The notes beneath the pieces were generated by a model that ran no database searches, was not told where the DNA came from, and saw only the letters and a program-made list of their open reading frames with translations. The position numbers and the translations under genes are program-made. Shown in pieces: positions 56,665-64,000 of a stretch of 64,000 bases of DNA. Each line of letters begins with the position of its first letter. Position 1 is the first letter of the stretch. The DNA is from Streptomyces xanthophaeus. GTDB taxonomy: Bacteria > Actinomycetota > Actinomycetes > Streptomycetales > Streptomycetaceae. Location of the stretch: NCBI RefSeq assembly GCF_030440515.1, contig NZ_CP076543.1, positions 372,001 through 436,000 of the forward strand, written 5' to 3'.

Positions 56665-57975
56665 CTACACCGCGTCGCGGGCCAGGGCCAGCAGCCGGTC
56701 CAGGACGCGGGTGCCGCCGGCCCGGACGCCGTCGTGCTCGAACTCGTCCGTCACCCAGGTCCGCAGGCCCCGGACGGCCCGGGCCGTCTCCAGCGAGTGC
56801 GCGGTGTCCACGTACATGTCGTCGTGGTAGACGGCGGCGGCCACCGGCACCTCGTTGGCGGCCAGGCGCGCGGGGTCGTAGAGCGGCTGCCAGCCCGTAC
56901 GGGCGGCCAGGAGTTCGGCGGTCTCGCGCAGCGGGGCGAGGGACGGGTCGGTGGTGAAGTGCCAGGGATGGATGGTCTCGCCGGTGAAGAGCAGCGGCTC
57001 GTCGCCCGCGAGCGTCTTGCCGGCGTCGAAGCGGGGGTGGCCGGCGCGCACCCGTTCGGCGGCCCAGCCGGTGGGCGTGGCGGGGTCCTGGGCGTAGATC
57101 GCCTCGTGGACCAGTGCGTAGAGGGGGTGCCCGGCGAAGGAGAGCTGGGCCCGGACCGCCTCCAGGAAGGCGTCGGAGAGGGCGGGTCCCGCGGGGGTCG
57201 GCACGAAGGCGTCCTCCAGCAGGTAGTGGAGCTGGTGGCTGCCGTCGCCCCCGCCGAGGAGGATGCCGAGCGACTGGAAGCCCTCGACGGTGAGGCGGTG
57301 GCCGCCGGGGAGTTCGGCCGGGCGCTCCGCGAGGTGGGCGGCGATCCGGCGGGCGCGCTCGACGTCCATCGGGTACCGGGCGTAGTGGGCCAGGTTCTTG
57401 CGCTCGATGCGGGGGTACGCGGCCTCGTACACCTCGTCGGCGGTGGCGGTCAGTGACGGGAGGCCGCCGGTGATCAGGGCGGCGGTGAGGCCTTCGGGCG
57501 CGGTGGAGAGGTAGTGGGTCGTGCAGAAGCCGCCGAAGCTCTGGCCGAGCACGGTCCAGGGCGCGCCGCCGGTCAGGCCGGGGCGGATGGCCTCGGCGTC
57601 GCGCACGATGGAGTCGGCGCGGAAGTGGGCGAGGTACTCCGCCTGCTGGGCGGGGGTGCCGCGCAGGGGCAGGGTCTGCCGGTTCACCGGGGTTGAGCGC
57701 CCGGTTCCGCGCTGGTCGAGGAGCAGCACCCGGTACTCGGTCAGCGCGCGATCCAGCCAGGCCTGGCGGCCGATGAAACGGCGGGCACCGAAGCCGGGAC
57801 CGCCCTCCAGGTAGAGCAGCCACGGCAGCGTCTCGGGGTCGCGGCCGGAGGCCACGACCTCCCGCGCGTACAGCTCGATCCGCTCCCCGTCCGGACGCGC
57901 GTGGTCCAGGGGGACGGAGAACCGGTGGTCGGTGAGGACCGTGCCGGGATGGCGGTAGCTGTGTGCGGTGGTCAC
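56665..57975 (-). CDS. Alpha/beta hydrolase, proline-iminopeptidase-like (S33)
   Basis: A 436-residue serine peptidase of the S33/prolyl-aminopeptidase group. WLLYLEGGPGFGARRF is the family's HGGPG-type oxyanion motif (here EGGPGFG). VLLLDQRGTGRSTPV, WTVLGQSFGGFCTTHYLS (nucleophile Ser in GQSFGG) and the late YHDDMYVDTAHS (acid Asp and base His region) complete the triad region. It cleaves N-terminal prolines or similar small peptides in the cytosol. The start is GTG 57975, with GGGGG seven bases upstream. It converges with the MBL-fold gene, 18 bases apart. Confidence 0.9.
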   Translation of the reverse strand: MTTAHSYRHPGTVLTDHRFSVPLDHARPDGERIELYAREVVASGRDPETLPWLLYLEGGPGFGARRFIGRQAWLDRALTEYRVLLLDQRGTGRSTPVNRQTLPLRGTPAQQAEYLAHFRADSIVRDAEAIRPGLTGGAPWTVLGQSFGGFCTTHYLSTAPEGLTAALITGGLPSLTATADEVYEAAYPRIERKNLAHYARYPMDVERARRIAAHLAERPAELPGGHRLTVEGFQSLGILLGGGDGSHQLHYLLEDAFVPTPAGPALSDAFLEAVRAQLSFAGHPLYALVHEAIYAQDPATPTGWAAERVRAGHPRFDAGKTLAGDEPLLFTGETIHPWHFTTDPSLAPLRETAELLAARTGWQPLYDPARLAANEVPVAAAVYHDDMYVDTAHSLETARAVRGLRTWVTDEFEHDGVRAGGTRVLDRLLALARDAV

Positions 57976-58083
57976 GGACGCCCCCAGGGGTACGAGGAGA
58001 TGAAGGACCGCGCCCCGGCCGGGTGGCGGCGGGGGCGCGGGGGTTGTGGCGGTCCGAGTCTAGGCAGGGCCTGACCGGACCGG

Positions 58084-58119
58084 CCGGACCGGCCTGGCGT
58101 GACGGCCGGGCCGGTCCGG
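58084..58119 (-). terminator. Terminator hairpin after formaldehyde dehydrogenase
   Basis: An 11-bp perfect stem CCGGACCGGCC / GGCCGGTCCGG with a 14-base inner part lies 9 bases past the dehydrogenase stop (minus strand). GC pairing extends further inwards. Confidence 0.65.
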
Positions 58120-58127
58120 ACGGGGTG

Positions 58128-59213
58128 TCAGAACTCGACGACCGAGCGGAGGACCTCGCCGCGCTCCATCCGGGCGAAGGCGTCCTCGACGCCGTCGAGC
58201 GGGATGGTCTCGGAGACGAAGGCGTCCAGGTCGAGCCGGCCTTGCAGGTAGAGGTCGATGAGCAGCGGGAAGTCGCGCTCGGGCAGGCAGTCCCCGTACC
58301 AGGAGGACTTCAGGGCGCCGCCGCGGCCGAAGACGTCGAGAAGCGGGAGTTCGAGCTTCATCTCCGGGGTCGGCACGCCCACCAGGACCACCGTCCCGGC
58401 CAGGTCGCGGGCGTAGAAGGCCTGCTGGTAGGTCTCGGGACGGCCCACGGCGTCGATGACGACGTCCGCACCGTTGCCGCCGGTCAACGCCTGAACGGCC
58501 TTGACCACGTCCTCCGTGCGCCCGTTGACGGTGTGGGTCGCGCCCAGGCCCCGGGCCCACTCCAGCTTCCGGTCGTCCAGGTCCACCGCGATGATCCGCG
58601 AGGCACCGGCGAGGCGGGCTCCGGCCACGGCCGCGTTGCCCACTCCCCCGCAGCCGATGACGGCGACGGAGTCGCCCCGCCCGACGTTGCCGGTGTTCAG
58701 GGCGGCGCCGAGACCGGCCATCACGCCGCAGCCGAGGAGTCCGGCGGCGGCCGGGGCGGCCGCCGGGTCCACCTTGGTGCACTGGCCGGCCGCGACCAGG
58801 GTCTTCTCGGCGAAGGCACCGATACCGAGGGCCGGGGAGAGCGGGGTGCCGTCCTCCAGGGTCATGGGCTGGGTGGCGTTGTGCGTGGCGAAGCAGTACC
58901 AGGGGCGTCCGCGCCTGCAGGCGCGACAGGTGCCGCACACCGCACGCCAGTTGAGGATCACGAAGTCCCCGGGGGCGACGGAGGTGACGTCGGGGCCGAC
59001 CGATTCGACGACTCCGGCGGCCTCGTGGCCGAGCAGGAAGGGGAATTCGTCGTTGATGCCGCCCTCACGGTAGTGCAGGTCGGTGTGGCAGACCCCGCAG
59101 GCCTGCACCCGGACGAGGGCCTCGCCGGGTCCCGGGTCGGGCACGAGGATCGTCGTCGTCTCCACCGGTGCGCCCTTGCTCCGGGCGATGACCCCTCGTA
59201 CGCGATGTGTCAC
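58128..59213 (-). CDS. mscR: Mycothiol-dependent formaldehyde dehydrogenase (MscR-like)
   Basis: A 361-residue zinc alcohol dehydrogenase. [39 protein letters not shown] holds catalytic zinc ligands (Cys, His), and [20 protein letters not shown] the structural zinc cysteines. [28 protein letters not shown] binds NAD. The GINDEFPF and RGRPWYCF stretches distinguish S-(hydroxymethyl)mycothiol dehydrogenase from other ADHs. It oxidises the formaldehyde-mycothiol adduct. GTG 59213 (VTHRVRGVI) matches the family N-terminus; a TTG further upstream is rejected. Confidence 0.88.
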   Translation of the reverse strand: MTHRVRGVIARSKGAPVETTTILVPDPGPGEALVRVQACGVCHTDLHYREGGINDEFPFLLGHEAAGVVESVGPDVTSVAPGDFVILNWRAVCGTCRACRRGRPWYCFATHNATQPMTLEDGTPLSPALGIGAFAEKTLVAAGQCTKVDPAAAPAAAGLLGCGVMAGLGAALNTGNVGRGDSVAVIGCGGVGNAAVAGARLAGASRIIAVDLDDRKLEWARGLGATHTVNGRTEDVVKAVQALTGGNGADVVIDAVGRPETYQQAFYARDLAGTVVLVGVPTPEMKLELPLLDVFGRGGALKSSWYGDCLPERDFPLLIDLYLQGRLDLDAFVSETIPLDGVEDAFARMERGEVLRSVVEF

Positions 59214-59286
59214 GTCGTACCCCGCTCTGATCGAATCCGTCTGGATCAACGAACGTACACGGACGGCACGCGGTAAGGGAGTTGTG

Positions 59287-60273
59287 TCACGTTCCGGCGC
59301 GCGACCCGGCCAGATCCGGTGGTACCGCGGCCCGGAGTGCCGCGCCGAAGGCCGCCACGGCCGGGTGCGCGCCGGCTCCGCTGCGGAAGGCGAGGTTGGT
59401 ACGGCGCTCCATGAGCAGGCGGGTGAGGCGTACGGACGGATCGGCCGGTCCCGTGACCCCGAGCTGCGGTACGACGGCCACCCCCTGGCCCGCCGCGACC
59501 AGGGCGAGCACGGTGGCGAACTCGTCGACCTGGTGGCGGACCCGCGGCGTGAAACCGGCGGCCTGGCAGGCCCGGACGGTCATGGCATGGCAGAGGGTGC
59601 CTGGGGTGGCGGTGATCCAGGGCGCCCGGGCGTGCGTCCGCAGGACCGCGCCCTGGTCGGGTCCGCCGGACGGGACGGGTTCCAGGGAGGGGGCGGGTTC
59701 CAGGGAGGGGGCGGGGCCTGCGGGCGGGGCGGGGGCCCCGGCGGCGGGGGCGGCCAGGTACATCGCCTCGCCGTAGAGCGGCTCGGTGGCCAGCCCCGGC
59801 TCGGGCTCGGCGGGTACGAAGTCGTACTCGTGCACCAGGGCCACGTCCAGATCCCCGGCCCGCAGGGCGTGTGCCACCGCGGCCGGGTCCGTCTCCGAGA
59901 CCATCGGCTCCAGACCCGGGTGGCGCCGGGCGAGGGCGATCAGCGCGGCCGGGACGATGGCCCGGGTGGCGGTGGGGAAGGCGCCGATCCGCAGGGCTCC
60001 GGCCAGGCCCCCGCGTGCTTCGGCGAGGTCGGCGTCGGCCTGTTCCAGCCGTTCGAGGACCGCCTCGGCGTGTCCGACCAGGTTCCGGCCGGCCGGGGTG
60101 AGGCGGACCCCGCGGCCGGTGCGCTCCAGCAGGGGCAGGCCGGCCTCGCGTTCCAGGACGCTCAGCTGCTGGGAGACCGCCGAAGGGCTGAAGCTGAGCG
60201 CCTCGGCGACGGCGGCGATGGTGCCGCGGCGGGCGAGTTCGCGCAGCAGGCGCAGGCGTCGTACATCGAGCAT
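59287..60273 (-). CDS. LysR-family transcriptional regulator
   Basis: A 328-residue LysR regulator. The HTH (residues 2-60, [40 protein letters not shown]) is followed by the helical linker and a two-lobed effector domain ([17 protein letters not shown] and VVPQLGV). Between the lobes sits a low-complexity insert coded by two exact 18-bp repeats (59678-59713), giving APSLEP twice. The gene is divergent from the DapA/NAL-family aldolase at 60345, with a palindrome between, and so probably regulates it. ATG 60273. Confidence 0.9.
   Translation of the reverse strand: MLDVRRLRLLRELARRGTIAAVAEALSFSPSAVSQQLSVLEREAGLPLLERTGRGVRLTPAGRNLVGHAEAVLERLEQADADLAEARGGLAGALRIGAFPTATRAIVPAALIALARRHPGLEPMVSETDPAAVAHALRAGDLDVALVHEYDFVPAEPEPGLATEPLYGEAMYLAAPAAGAPAPPAGPAPSLEPAPSLEPVPSGGPDQGAVLRTHARAPWITATPGTLCHAMTVRACQAAGFTPRVRHQVDEFATVLALVAAGQGVAVVPQLGVTGPADPSVRLTRLLMERRTNLAFRSGAGAHPAVAAFGAALRAAVPPDLAGSRAGT
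59678..59713. repeat. Two exact 18-bp tandem repeats in the LysR gene
   Basis: The unit GGTTCCAGGGAGGGGGCG occurs twice head to tail inside the coding region and adds six residues per copy. It is likely length-variable between strains by slippage. Confidence 0.8.
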
Positions 60274-60281
60274 CGGCTCAG

Positions 60282-60298
60282 CTTACGGGTCGGGTAAG
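60282..60298. promoter_or_regulatory. Candidate LysR operator
   Basis: CTTAC-gggtcgg-GTAAG is a palindrome in the 71-bp divergent region. It fits the T-N11-A rule of LysR boxes and lies nine bases from the regulator start, where autorepression would act. Confidence 0.5.
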
Positions 60299-60344
60299 GA
60301 ACGCGAACTGGATTTGACCCTTCGGACGGGCAAGGCTCTTGGGC

Positions 60345-61253
60345 ATGGCACAGGACATCGCAGAGAACCTCCCGCTGCACGGGATCCACGTACCGCTCGT
60401 CACTCCCTTCACCCGCACCGGGGAGGTCGCCGCCGAGGCACTGGAGGCACTCGCCCACGAGGTGCTGGACGCCGGCGCCGCAGGCATCGTCGCGCTCGGC
60501 ACCACTGCGGAGGCGGCCGGTCTCGACGAGGCGGAGCGTGACCTCGTCACCGGGGTCTGCGCCCGGGTCTGCGGGGAACGGGGCGCGCCGCTGGCCGTCG
60601 GTGCGGGGGCCGGCGGCACCCGGGCGGCCGAGGCCTCGCTGGCCCGGCTGACCCGGTGGCCCGAGGTGCGGGCGGCGCTGGTGACCGTGCCGCCGTTCGT
60701 CCGGCCCTCGGCGGCCGGGGTGCTGGCGCACTTCGCGCGGCTGGCCGAGGCGAGCCCGGTCCCGCTGATCGTCTATCACATCCCGTACCGGACCGGGCAG
60801 CCCCTGGACGCGGCCGCGCTGCGGGCGCTCGGGGCGCTGCCGGGGGTCGCCGGCATGAAGTACGCGGGCGGCGGTATCGGCGAGGACGCCGTGGCGCTGC
60901 TCGGTGACCTGCCGGCCGGGTTCGAGGTGCTGGCCGGTGACGACGCATACCTGTCCCCGCTGCTGGCGCTGGGTGCGGTGGGCGGGATCCTGGCCTCGGC
61001 GCATCTGGCGACGGACCGCTTCGCGGAGCTCGCCGAGGCCTGGCGGGCGGGCGACGTGGCCCGGGCCCGGCCACTGGGGCACGCGCTGGCCCGGATGTCG
61101 GCGGCGGCCTTCGCCGAGCCCAATCCGGCGGTGATCAAGGGTGTCCTGCACGCCCAGGGGCGGATCCCGACCCCGGACGTCCGGCTGCCGCTGCTGCCGG
61201 CCTCGCGGAGGGCGGTGACGGCCGTGACGGCCGCCCTGGAGCGGCTGGAGTGA
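60345..61253 (+). CDS. DapA/N-acetylneuraminate-lyase-family aldolase
   Basis: A 302-residue class I aldolase of the DHDPS/NAL superfamily. HVPLVTPFTRTGEV, GTTAEAAGLDEAER (family GTTGE), LIVYHIPYRTG (Tyr) and GMKYAGG (Schiff-base Lys) are the core motifs. NP-type ends and a C-terminal helix are present. DapA has an additional invariant Thr pair and Arg that are not all seen, and the family contains many pyruvate-dependent lyases, so dihydrodipicolinate synthase activity is not assumed. ATG 60345 was preferred over TTG 60339. It probably responds to the divergent LysR regulator. Confidence 0.85.
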   Translation: MAQDIAENLPLHGIHVPLVTPFTRTGEVAAEALEALAHEVLDAGAAGIVALGTTAEAAGLDEAERDLVTGVCARVCGERGAPLAVGAGAGGTRAAEASLARLTRWPEVRAALVTVPPFVRPSAAGVLAHFARLAEASPVPLIVYHIPYRTGQPLDAAALRALGALPGVAGMKYAGGGIGEDAVALLGDLPAGFEVLAGDDAYLSPLLALGAVGGILASAHLATDRFAELAEAWRAGDVARARPLGHALARMSAAAFAEPNPAVIKGVLHAQGRIPTPDVRLPLLPASRRAVTAVTAALERLE

Positions 61254-61646
61254 CCCTGGGGGCGCACGGGTCGGCAATCCGCCGGAAAGAGTCCTGAATG
61301 GGCGATTCGCCGCCTACAGGTAAGTCGCCCTGATGAGGCACGCGGAGAGCGGAGTTGCCCCTATTGGCCACCCGGTCGGCGACCCGTGATGTGAGCCACA
61401 CCGGACACCTCAACATCATTTCCGCACAACGGCCGATTCCCTTTTACCGGAAAGGGAATCGGCTATTGCGCGGATACCCCTTCAAGGTCATTTACCCGGC
61501 CGATAGCGAGATGTCGATCTATCGGTGGAATTCGGGTCTTGTTCCCGTGCGGCGGGCTCGCCTACGGTCACCTCGTTCCTGGTGGTCAGCTGCCGAATCC
61601 GGCCCCCGCCCGGGATCTCCCGTCCCCCCACGTGAGGAATTCCGCC
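61254..61646 (+). promoter_or_regulatory. Long structured 5' leader, candidate c-di-AMP (ydaO-type) riboswitch
   Basis: A 393-bp non-coding region in front of a LysM/transglycosylase gene. It contains a 13-bp perfect hairpin (61432-61463), a second CCGATAG/CTATCGG stem (61500-61525) and, near the 3' end, segments CACCTCGTTCC, GGTCAGCTGCCGAATCC and CCCGGGATCTCCCG. The GAATCC box together with AGC/TCAGCT resembles the ydaO aptamer core. Such leaders precede many Streptomyces cell-wall hydrolase genes (rpfA, swl). Assignment is by eye; the aptamer fold is not proven. Confidence 0.45.
61432..61463 (+). terminator. Perfect 13-bp hairpin in the leader
   Basis: GCCGATTCCCTTT (61432-61444) pairs with AAAGGGAATCGGC (61451-61463) around a TACCGG loop. 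It could terminate the upstream aldolase transcript or be a stem of the leader RNA. Confidence 0.55.
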
Positions 61647-62369
61647 ATGCCTGCAAAAGGTAAGCACCGTCGGCCGAAGCACCACCGGATCACCCGCAAG
61701 CTGGCTCTCGCCGGCACCGGTGGCGCAGCCCTCACTCTCCCGCTGATCAGCGCGACCACCGCCGGCGCGGCGGAGACGGCCGCCGCCCCCACGACGTATT
61801 CCGTGGTCGCGGGCGACACCCTTTCGGAGATCGCGGCGGATCATTCCGTGAGCGGCGGCTGGCAGCAGCTCTACGCGGCGAACCGGAGCGTCATCGGCGA
61901 CAACCCGGCGATCATCCGGCCCGGCATCAAGCTGAAGCTCGGCACCCAGGCGGAGACCGAACGCGCGAGCAGGTCCGCCGCCCGGACCACCCTCACGCCC
62001 GCCGCCAAGCCCGCCGCTGCGCCCGCCGCCAAGCCGGCCACCGCCTACCCGAACAATCTCGACGGGTGGATCCGCGAGTCCCTCGCCGTCATGGCCAAGC
62101 ACGGTATTCCGGGCTCCTACAACGGAATTCACCGCAATGTGATGCGGGAGTCCTCGGGCAATCCGCTGGCGATCAACAACTGGGACATCAACGCCCGGAA
62201 CGGCATCCCGTCCAAGGGGCTGCTCCAGGTCATCGATCCGACCTTCCGCGCCTACCACGTGCCCGGCACCTCGTTGAACTCGTACGACCCGGTCGCCAAC
62301 ATCACCGCCGCCTGCAACTACGCGGCAGCGCGCTACGGCTCGATCGACAACGTCAACGGGGCCTACTAG
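61647..62369 (+). CDS. Secreted LysM protein with SLT-type transglycosylase domain
   Basis: A 240-residue cell-wall hydrolase. The signal peptide spans 1-42 after a basic start (KGKHRRPKHHRITRK). The LysM domain (about 48-100) is TYSVVAGDTLSEIAADHSV ... IIRPGIKLKL. After an Ala/Pro/Lys linker, the lytic-transglycosylase domain (about 135-240) shows RESSGNPLAINNWDINARNG (catalytic Glu of the RES/ESSG motif), PSKGLLQVIDPTFRAY and NITAACNYAAARYGS. It cleaves peptidoglycan, as in germination and growth of Streptomyces. ATG 61647 has GAGGAA upstream. A long leader suggests riboswitch control. Confidence 0.92.
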   Translation: MPAKGKHRRPKHHRITRKLALAGTGGAALTLPLISATTAGAAETAAAPTTYSVVAGDTLSEIAADHSVSGGWQQLYAANRSVIGDNPAIIRPGIKLKLGTQAETERASRSAARTTLTPAAKPAAAPAAKPATAYPNNLDGWIRESLAVMAKHGIPGSYNGIHRNVMRESSGNPLAINNWDINARNGIPSKGLLQVIDPTFRAYHVPGTSLNSYDPVANITAACNYAAARYGSIDNVNGAY

Positions 62370-62394
62370 AAACCGGGAGACTCCCCGCGCCGGT

Positions 62395-63300
62395 TCACAC
62401 CGTGCGGCGCCGGGCGGCGCGGACGAGGATCCGCAGGGGCGCCGCCAGGCCGTAGCCGATGTCCCGGCGCAGGGCGGTGACCCCCGCCCGCTCCACGGCG
62501 GTCAGCTGGTGCGCCATCAGCTCCGTCATGGTCGCGATGACGGGACGCAGCCCGGGTTCGGCGAGACCGAGGATCCCGTGGGCGGCGTCAAGGGCCGTAC
62601 GGGCACGCCGGCACTCGGCGGCCAGCAGAGCGCGCACGGCCGGGGTGTCGCGGGCCCGTTCCAGGTCGGCGCGGGTCACCGCATGCTCGTCGAGCCGGGC
62701 GCGCGGGATGCAGAGCCGGCCCTCCGCGAGGTCCTCGCGGAGGTCGGCGAGGAAGTCCACGCGCTGGGCGGCGTCGACGAACCGCCGCCACCCCGCGGCC
62801 TGTTCCGGGTCGGGGCCGCCCTGGTACTGCAGTCCGGTGAAGACCAGCACCCCGGGCCACGCGTAGGCGTCGAGGTAGGCCTGGAAGTCCTCCTCCGCCG
62901 CGAAGCCGTCGAAGCCCGCCTCGGCGGTGGCGGCGCCCTCCAGGAAGCGGGAGACCCAGTGCGGGGGCAGACCCCGGGAGTCCACCGCGTGCGCGTAGGC
63001 CCGCAGGAGGGGGTCGGGGCTGTCCCCGGACTTCAGAGCCGCCGCCACCCGCTCGGACAACGCGGCGAGACCGGCCGCCCGTTGCTGCGGGGTCCCGGTC
63101 TCCGCCACGTCGTCGACCAGGTTCATGAAGGCGAGACCCGCGGCGAGGGCGGGCACCAGCGGCGGCGCGGCGAGCAGCCGCAGCGCCAGGTACGGGGCGG
63201 GCTCGCGGCGGAGCACCCGGCGCGCGGCGTGGGTGTAGTCGTCGCGCAGCCGGGGGCCGGATATGCCGGCCCCCGTGAGGGTGGTGCGCCAGCTGGGCAT
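62395..63300 (-). CDS. Squalene/phytoene-synthase family protein
   Basis: A 301-residue all-helical prenyl synthase. The first Asp-rich motif is MNLVDDVAE, and the second is DFLADLREDLAEGRLCIP. The spacing and the YLDAYAWPG helix fit head-to-head condensing enzymes. The first motif lacks one Asp of the standard DxxxD, so activity is uncertain. No desaturase, cyclase or other carotenoid/hopanoid gene is adjacent. ATG 63300 has AGGAG ten bases upstream; GTG 63333 is an alternative. It is convergent with the transglycosylase gene. Confidence 0.82.
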   Translation of the reverse strand: MPSWRTTLTGAGISGPRLRDDYTHAARRVLRREPAPYLALRLLAAPPLVPALAAGLAFMNLVDDVAETGTPQQRAAGLAALSERVAAALKSGDSPDPLLRAYAHAVDSRGLPPHWVSRFLEGAATAEAGFDGFAAEEDFQAYLDAYAWPGVLVFTGLQYQGGPDPEQAAGWRRFVDAAQRVDFLADLREDLAEGRLCIPRARLDEHAVTRADLERARDTPAVRALLAAECRRARTALDAAHGILGLAEPGLRPVIATMTELMAHQLTAVERAGVTALRRDIGYGLAAPLRILVRAARRRTV

Positions 63301-63365
63301 CGTGGTCGTACTCCTGAACACGTCGGTCCGCACGTGCGTACGTACGCACGCACGGGTAGACGATG

Positions 63366-64000
63366 TCAGAACTTGGTGACCTTCTTGACCTTGCCGTCGA
63401 CACCGGCGAGCGCATAGCCGCCGCGACCGTACTCGTCGATGAGGTAGGGCCGCATGCAGGGGACCTGGTCCATCATCCAGGGCTCGACGACCACATAGGT
63501 CATGGTCGGCTTCTCGATGCCCGCCTCCTTCTTGGTCTGCTCGAACAGGCTTGGCAGCGCGTCCCAGTTGACGGTGGCCATGTCGATGAGCGGATTGCCC
63601 TCCTTGACCGTGCCGTCCGGGCCCGTGCGCTTGGCGGCGCCGTCGCGGTACTGCCAGGCGTCGACGGTATCGGCGCCGGGAGCGGTGGGGATCTTGGCGA
63701 GGACGTAGCCCTCGTAGACCTTGAGGTCCACGAAGGTGGTGGTGCCGGTCTTCTCCTTGAGCGCGTCCAGGGCGATCCGGACGTTCTCCGGGGTGAGCAT
63801 GCTGCCGCGGGCCGTGCCGGCCTTGGACGTACTCGCCTTCGCACCGGGGGTGGAAGCCGGGGTACCGCCCGGGGTGGCGACGGCGGGCCGGGTGGCGCGG
63901 GAGTCGGCCGTGTCGTCGCCCCCGGAGTTCCCGTCGGGCATCAACTGGACGATCCCGATGACCGCGGCCGCCAGCACCGCCGTGATCGCGGCGCCGATCA
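63366..64000 (-). CDS. Membrane-anchored extracytoplasmic protein, 5' end outside window
   Basis: The frame is open to the right edge. What is visible is the end of a transmembrane helix (AAITAVLAAAVIGIVQL), a Thr/Pro/Ala-rich linker and an extracytoplasmic domain of about 140 residues: RIALDALKEKTGTTTFVDLKVYEGYVLAKIPT, DAWQYRDGAAKRTGPDG, YVVVEPWMMDQVPCMRPYLIDEYGRGGYALAGVDGKVKKVTKF. No known family was recognised. The gene probably begins just beyond position 64000; similar anchored domains occur as C-terminal parts of Streptomyces envelope proteins. Confidence 0.6.
   Translation of the reverse strand, partial: IGAAITAVLAAAVIGIVQLMPDGNSGGDDTADSRATRPAVATPGGTPASTPGAKASTSKAGTARGSMLTPENVRIALDALKEKTGTTTFVDLKVYEGYVLAKIPTAPGADTVDAWQYRDGAAKRTGPDGTVKEGNPLIDMATVNWDALPSLFEQTKKEAGIEKPTMTYVVVEPWMMDQVPCMRPYLIDEYGRGGYALAGVDGKVKKVTKF

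Noticed and set aside
1..64000. CRISPR array, biosynthetic gene cluster or prophage
   Set aside because: No regularly spaced repeats, no PKS/NRPS or phage structural genes are present; melanin genes are the only pigment-related genes.

Overview
The window is a stretch of high-GC actinobacterial chromosome that reads as Streptomyces. Third codon positions are strongly G/C. Landmarks of that genus include a chaplin gene, two tyrosinase/caddie pairs, a DasR-type (dre) chitinase operator, Tat-type signal peptides, a mycothiol-dependent formaldehyde dehydrogenase, ATGA-coupled operons and several TTG/GTG starts with good Shine-Dalgarno sequences. The window starts inside one gene and ends inside another. 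About 57 protein genes, one tRNA-Trp and three transposase remnants are supported.

Layout. 1-7.5 kb: small VOC (glyoxalase-fold) proteins, a leucine-rich-variant/HEAT-type repeat protein beside tRNA-Trp(CCA), a secreted GH18 chitinase behind a dre operator, and a serpin. 7.5-12.6 kb: a WYL regulator, then a lipoprotein and a SnoaL-like gene lying between two decayed IS5-family elements, with a third transposase scrap in between. 12.6-15.1 kb: a 2-keto-3-deoxygluconate kinase/KDPG aldolase pair divergent from an IclR regulator, with clear palindromic operators. 15.3-19.2 kb: an unusual single-chain sigma factor/zinc anti-sigma/membrane/CAP-domain protein, an ECF41-like sigma factor and glutamate decarboxylase.

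19.3-27.1 kb holds the most interesting system. It is a tightly coupled minus-strand operon of four genes: an alpha/beta hydrolase, a caspase-like protease fused to a VMAP C-terminal domain, a MoxR AAA+ ATPase, and a 1066-residue SAV_2336/vWA-type protein ending in a RES-like (NAD-attacking) domain. Adjacent genes overlap by 4 or 3 nt or are separated by 2 nt. This matches the architecture of the vWA-MoxR-VMAP ternary NTP-dependent conflict systems described from comparative genomics, here with two candidate effectors (protease and NAD hydrolase/phosphorylase) plus a lipase-like partner.

27.2-36.6 kb: a double-MerR regulator divergent from an erythromycin-esterase-like hydrolase, the melC1-melC2 tyrosinase operon, a CitA/CitB-type two-component system divergent from a DctA dicarboxylate symporter, and a secreted subtilase with a P domain. 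36.6-47.4 kb: several esterases/hydrolases, a FhuF-like Fe-S protein, a beta-propeller protein, a chaplin, and a second tyrosinase/caddie operon on the minus strand. 47.7-61.3 kb: fatty-acid and CoA metabolism (two acyl-CoA dehydrogenases with a quinone oxidoreductase in one coupled operon, a DECR-like SDR, enoyl-CoA hydratase), an FGE-like protein, a PIG-L deacetylase divergent from an MBL-fold hydrolase, a proline-iminopeptidase-like enzyme, mycothiol-dependent formaldehyde dehydrogenase, and a LysR regulator divergent from a DapA/NAL-family aldolase. 61.3-64 kb: a long structured leader in front of a LysM-transglycosylase, a squalene/phytoene-synthase-like protein and the end of a membrane-anchored protein.

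All functional calls are from sequence reading and family knowledge; no database search was run.
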